Source: Thermoleophilia bacterium (GTDB taxonomy: Bacteria > Actinomycetota > Thermoleophilia > RBG-16-64-13). Taken from it: a DNA stretch of 11,363 bases. The notes below the pieces were generated by a model, which was not told the origin of the DNA, ran no database searches, and worked only from the letters and a program-made list of their open reading frames with translations. Location: positions 1-11,363 of the forward strand of contig JAFGIH010000265.1 of NCBI GenBank assembly GCA_016929985.1, written 5' to 3'. Below, in pieces: positions 8,523 to 11,363 of this stretch (position 1 is its first letter; every line of letters begins with the position of its first letter). The translations under genes and the position numbers were made by a program.

Positions 8523-8547
8523 ACTGTAGAGGTGCACAGAAATATGA

Positions 8548-8659
8548 GGTCTTCGGGGTCGGGTGAGATTCCCTACCGGCGGTGATAGCCCGCGAGCCCT
8601 TCGGGGCCGATCAGGTGTGATTCCTGGGCCGACAGTGAAAGTCTGGAAGGGAGAAGGCC
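8548..8659 (+). promoter_or_regulatory. FMN riboswitch aptamer (RFN element)
   Basis: This 112-base RNA senses flavin mononucleotide and controls riboflavin genes. The closing stem P1 pairs GGTCTTC (8548-8554) with GAAGGCC (8653-8659), with one G-U pair. Conserved RFN segments follow in order: TCTTCGGGG at the start, a GGGTGAGATTCCCTACCGG block (8562-8580 region), CGGTGATAGCCCGCGAGCC (around 8579-8598), the TCAGGTGTGATTCCTGGG helix (8611-8628), GCCGACAGTGAAAGTCTGG (8629-8646) and GGGAGAAG before the end. Its placement directly before ribD is the classic arrangement. High FMN should stabilise P1 and favour the downstream terminator hairpin. Confidence 0.98.
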
Positions 8660-8687
8660 GGAGTGAGGCGTTGACGCTGCCTACTCC
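8660..8687 (+). other. Expression-platform hairpin between aptamer and terminator
   Basis: GGAGT (8660-8664) pairs with ACTCC (8683-8687), and AGGC (8666-8669) pairs with GCCT (8679-8682), with one bulged G. The stem abuts P1 of the aptamer and the terminator. It could take part in the switch between alternative folds or stack as a spacer helix; its exact role is inferred. Confidence 0.5.
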
Positions 8688-8691
8688 CATG

Positions 8692-8723
8692 ACCCCTGGG
8701 CCGCTCGGCAAAGGGGCTTTTTT
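8692..8723 (+). terminator. Intrinsic terminator of the FMN riboswitch
   Basis: CCCCT (8693-8697) pairs with AGGGG (8712-8716), and an inner GCC (8700-8702) pairs with GGC (8707-8709) around a four-base loop. A GG/AA internal mismatch separates the two helices. It is followed by C and six T residues (8718-8723). The 3' arm overlaps the ribD ribosome binding site, so the same hairpin can also block translation. Confidence 0.88.
8710..8716 (+). promoter_or_regulatory. ribD ribosome binding site, inside the terminator stem
   Basis: AAAGGGG is followed by 7 bases (C and the T-run) and then the GTG at 8724. It coincides with the 3' arm of the terminator hairpin, so folding of the terminator would hide it from the ribosome. 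Confidence 0.65.
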
Positions 8724-9908
8724 GTGCCGTTGAGCGCAGACGACACCAGATATCTCGAGCAGGCTATCAGTCTGGCGGAGCAGGGCCGGGGTTGCACCAG
8801 CCCCAATCCGATGGTGGGGGCCGTCATCGTCCGGGGGTCAGAGGTCCTGGGCTTCGGGTATCACGTCGGTCCCGGATACGACCATGCCGAGGTGGCCGCC
8901 ATCAAAGACGCTCTCCGCCGTGCCGGACGACCCTTCACAGACGGGCCGGCAAGCGCCGGGGCGCCGGCGGTCGCCCGATCGGTCTGCGCGGGGTCGACCA
9001 TCTACGTCAACCTGGAGCCGTGCTGCACCTACGGCAGGACCCCACCCTGCACCGACGCCTTGATATCCGGCGCCTTTGCCCGGGTGGTAGTGGGGGCCGT
9101 CGACCCTTCGCCTGCGGTGGACGGCAAAGGCGTCGAGATCCTGCGCGAGGCAGGCATTCAAGTCGATCTTGCCGAGGGGGATATCGCACACCGTGCGAAG
9201 CGCCAGAACGACGGGGGACGCAAGGCCGTGATCCGTGGCTTGCCCTTCGTCACCTACAAATATGCGATGACGCTCGATGGCCGGGTGGCCACCGACTCCG
9301 GCGACTCCCGGTGGATATCGAGCTCCGAGAGCCGGGCGTTGGTGCATCGCTGGCGGGCGTGGTCGGATGCAGTGGTGGTCGGAGCGGGCACCCTCGCCGC
9401 CGATGATCCACAGCTGACCGCGCGGGATGTCGACTGTGAGCGACAGCCGTTGCGGGTGGCTATCGATCGGGCGTTGGGGATCAAGCGGGAGAGCGCGCTC
9501 GTGGCCACGGTGGCGGAAGGGCCCGTGGTCATGATATGCGGCGCCGAGGTGCCTGGCCAGCGTCGCGCTGAAGTGGAGTCCTGGGGGGTCGAGACGGTGG
9601 TGGTGAGTCCGGCTGGGGATGGTGGACTGGACCCTGTGGAGGTCGGGCGCTATCTCGTCGGTCGCGAGATACACACGGTGCTGCTCGAAGGTGGACCGGG
9701 CCTGGCGGGCGCCTGGTGGCGCGCGGGCCTCATAGACAGAGTGGCGGCCTTCGTCTGCCCGCGTGTGGCGCCGGGTATCGAGAATCGCGGTGCGCTGCGA
9801 AGCTGCGGCCCTTCGAGCATGTCGGACGCGTCGAGTCTGCGGGAGGTTGAGGTCCAGCAGGTGGGGCCGGATGTTCTCGTCACCGGGTACCGAGAAGGGC
9901 CGTTCTGA
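8724..9908 (+). CDS. ribD: Bifunctional diaminohydroxyphosphoribosylaminopyrimidine deaminase / 5-amino-6-(5-phosphoribosylamino)uracil reductase
   Basis: RibD performs the second and third steps of riboflavin synthesis in the cytoplasm: zinc-dependent deamination of the pyrimidine ring, then NADPH-dependent reduction of the ribosyl chain. The N-terminal deaminase shows PNPMVGAV (27-34), HAE (54-56) and PCCTYGRTPPC (99-109), giving zinc ligands H54, C100 and C109. The C-terminal reductase shows YAMTLDGRVATDSGDSRWISS (about 180-200), GAGTLAADDPQLTAR (220-234) and LLEGGPGLAGAWW (330-342). The protein is 394 residues, longer than the usual 360-370. Most of the excess is an Ala/Gly-rich insertion of about 21 residues between HAE and PCC. 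The GTG at 8724 starts immediately after the terminator T-run; a TTG at 8730 is a weaker alternative. The stop overlaps the ribE ATG (TGATG). Expression should be repressed by FMN through the upstream riboswitch. Confidence 0.96.
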   Translation: MPLSADDTRYLEQAISLAEQGRGCTSPNPMVGAVIVRGSEVLGFGYHVGPGYDHAEVAAIKDALRRAGRPFTDGPASAGAPAVARSVCAGSTIYVNLEPCCTYGRTPPCTDALISGAFARVVVGAVDPSPAVDGKGVEILREAGIQVDLAEGDIAHRAKRQNDGGRKAVIRGLPFVTYKYAMTLDGRVATDSGDSRWISSSESRALVHRWRAWSDAVVVGAGTLAADDPQLTARDVDCERQPLRVAIDRALGIKRESALVATVAEGPVVMICGAEVPGQRRAEVESWGVETVVVSPAGDGGLDPVEVGRYLVGREIHTVLLEGGPGLAGAWWRAGLIDRVAAFVCPRVAPGIENRGALRSCGPSSMSDASSLREVEVQQVGPDVLVTGYREGPF

Positions 9909-10573
9909 TGTTCACCGGTCTGGTCGAGGAGGTCGGAGTGGTGCTACGTCTGGAGCGCCGGGGTGACGGTGGGCGCCTGGGCGTGCAGGCCCGAACGGTA
10001 CTCGAAGGGACAAGGCTCGGAGACTCCATCGCCGTCAGCGGGGCCTGTCTCACCGTGGTCGAGTTGGCGGGCGACGGCTTCACCGTCGACTGCATGCCCG
10101 AGACCCTCCAGCGGAGCACGTTGGGGGCCGCATCCAGGGGCACTCGGGTCAACTTGGAGCGTTCCCTGGCCTTGGGGCAACGACTAGGGGGACACTTGGT
10201 GCTGGGGCACGTGGATGCCGTGGCGGAGGTCCTGCTGACGAGGCGGAACGGAGTGGCTTGGGAGATCCGCTTCGGGCTTCCGAAGGAGATAGGTGGCTGC
10301 GTAGCCGCGAAGGGGTCCATTGCGATCGACGGCATCTCCCTCACCGTGATGAAGGTGGGAGAGGGTTGGTTCGAAGTGGGGATCATCCCTCACACTCTGG
10401 CGGAGACGACCCTCAGCGACCTGAAGACAGGCGCGCGGGTGAATCTGGAAGCGGATGTGCTGGCCCGCTACGTACAGCGGGCGCTATCGGTTCAAACCAC
10501 AGGGCCGGACTCGGGGGCTGAAGAGCCCGGCGGTCTTACAGAAGAGACGTTGAGGAGGCTGGGGTTCGCATGA
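9908..10573 (+). CDS. ribE: Riboflavin synthase alpha subunit
   Basis: This enzyme dismutates two 6,7-dimethyl-8-ribityllumazine molecules into riboflavin and the RibD product. The 221-residue protein has the two tandem lumazine-binding barrels of the family. Repeat 1 (about 1-97) starts MFTGLVEEVG and contains SGACLTV (44-50) and MPETLQRSTLG. Repeat 2 (about 98-195) contains DGISLTV (141-147) and IIPHTLAETTL. GGHLVLGHVD (94-103) joins them, and VNLEADVLARYVQR closes the second barrel. The tail (about 195-221) is acidic then basic and somewhat variable in the family. The ATG overlaps the ribD stop and the stop overlaps the ribBA ATG (ATGA), so the operon is tightly coupled. In some naming schemes the gene is called ribC or ribB. 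Confidence 0.97.
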   Translation: MFTGLVEEVGVVLRLERRGDGGRLGVQARTVLEGTRLGDSIAVSGACLTVVELAGDGFTVDCMPETLQRSTLGAASRGTRVNLERSLALGQRLGGHLVLGHVDAVAEVLLTRRNGVAWEIRFGLPKEIGGCVAAKGSIAIDGISLTVMKVGEGWFEVGIIPHTLAETTLSDLKTGARVNLEADVLARYVQRALSVQTTGPDSGAEEPGGLTEETLRRLGFA

Positions 10574-11363
10574 GAGACAAAGCTGATTTCGCCACTATCG
10601 AGGAGGCTTTGGAGGACATCAAGGCCGGACGGATGGTGGTGGTAGTAGACGACGAAGACAGAGAAAACGAGGGCGACCTGACCATGGCGGCCCAGTTCGT
10701 CACGCCTGAGGCCATCAACTTCATGGCCGTGCACGGACGGGGGTTGATCTGTCTCAGTATCACCGAGGAGCGGGCGGAGATCCTGAGGCTTGTGCCCATG
10801 ACGAGGCGCAACCAGTCGCGGTTCGCCACGAACTTCACCGTGTCCATAGAGGCGCGCACGGGAGTGACCACGGGTATCTCCGCGGCCGACCGGGCGCACA
10901 CCATCCAGGTGGCCATCGACCCCGTGAGCACAGCCCAAGACCTGGTGCAGCCGGGCCACGTGTTCCCCCTCGTGGCGCGGCCGGGTGGGGTGCTCGCCCG
11001 GGCGGGACAGACCGAGGCGGCGGTCGATCTGGCGCGTTTGGCGGGGCTCATTCCCGCAGGGGTCATCTGCGAGATCATGAACGACGACGGCACCATGGCC
11101 CGGGTACCCGACCTGGTGAAGTATTGCCGGCATCATGGGTTCAAGATGATCACCGTCGCTGAGTTGATCCGCTACCGGCGGCGCACCGAGAAGCTCGTGC
11201 GGCAGGTGGCGGCGGTGCGGCTACCCACGAGGTTCGGCGAGTTCATGGCCTACGGGTATGAGAGCCTCCTGGACCACGAGCAGCACTTCGCCGTGGTGAA
11301 GGGCGACGTGGTCGGCAAGGAGAACGTTCTGGTGCGGGTACATTCCGAGTGCCTCACGGGCGA
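10570..11363 (+). CDS. ribBA: Bifunctional 3,4-dihydroxy-2-butanone 4-phosphate synthase / GTP cyclohydrolase II (3' end cut by window)
   Basis: The frame is open from ATG 10570 to the last base, giving 264 residues. The N-terminal RibB domain (about 1-205) makes the four-carbon precursor from ribulose 5-phosphate. It shows DDEDRENEGDL (27-37), VHGRGLICLS (54-63), RTGVTTGISAADRAHT (96-111), RPGGVLARAGQTEAAVDLA (137-155) and NDDGTMARVPD (171-181). The RibA domain (GTP cyclohydrolase II, first step of the pathway) begins near 213 and is cut at VRVHSECLTG (255-264), within the first zinc-ligand motif; C261 is the first of the three expected cysteines. The fusion is widespread in bacteria. The ATG overlaps the ribE stop. 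ribH is expected downstream but not seen. Confidence 0.97.
   Translation, partial: MRDKADFATIEEALEDIKAGRMVVVVDDEDRENEGDLTMAAQFVTPEAINFMAVHGRGLICLSITEERAEILRLVPMTRRNQSRFATNFTVSIEARTGVTTGISAADRAHTIQVAIDPVSTAQDLVQPGHVFPLVARPGGVLARAGQTEAAVDLARLAGLIPAGVICEIMNDDGTMARVPDLVKYCRHHGFKMITVAELIRYRRRTEKLVRQVAAVRLPTRFGEFMAYGYESLLDHEQHFAVVKGDVVGKENVLVRVHSECLTG

Noticed and set aside
7481..8524. 347-residue minus-strand open frame covering rpe and part of the riboswitch spacer
   Set aside because: Lies opposite fmt and rpe, with no domain motifs; explained by codon bias on the plus strand.

Overview
The window is a densely packed, high-GC bacterial chromosome segment. Every gene lies on the + strand and there is no gene-free stretch longer than about 205 bases. 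The gene order metK, priA, def, fmt, rpe, then FMN riboswitch, ribD, ribE, ribBA is the housekeeping neighbourhood I associate with Actinomycetota. Frequent GTG starts fit that. PriA keeps intact helicase motifs, unlike the degenerate PriA of many Actinomycetia, so a deep-branching class (for example Thermoleophilia or Coriobacteriia-like) is plausible. This placement is inference from gene order and base composition only.

Region 1 (1-2594) is the distal end of a catabolic or uptake operon. It holds the C-terminal part of a branched-chain-amino-acid-type periplasmic binding protein, a LivF-type ATPase, and a PaaK-family AMP-forming CoA ligase whose start overlaps the livF stop (ATGA). Together they suggest import of an acid or amino acid followed by CoA activation. 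The ligase is unusual: its phosphate-binding motif is altered and the expected C-terminal catalytic lysine is an alanine.

Region 2 (2595-3874) is metK, which makes S-adenosylmethionine. It has a 68-base leader with a possible promoter and a GC hairpin. Region 3 (3949-8461) is an information-processing and metabolism run: priA (replication restart), def and fmt (removal and addition of the N-formyl group), and rpe (pentose phosphate epimerase). The def/fmt junction is a GTGA overlap, and rpe follows fmt after 13 bases. The rsmB gene often found between fmt and rpe is absent.

Region 4 (8462-11363) is the riboflavin operon. A canonical FMN riboswitch (8548-8659) is followed by an intrinsic terminator whose 3' arm also contains the ribD ribosome binding site. 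The ribD GTG begins at the base after the T-run. ribD, ribE and ribBA follow with overlapping stop and start codons, and ribBA is cut by the window end. The products convert GTP and ribulose 5-phosphate to riboflavin; ribH would be expected just outside. rpe, which makes or uses ribulose 5-phosphate (the RibB substrate), lies directly upstream.

I found no mobile element, CRISPR array, tRNA, rRNA or clear undescribed multigene system. The most interesting items are the compact, possibly dual-mode riboswitch platform and the atypical CoA ligase.
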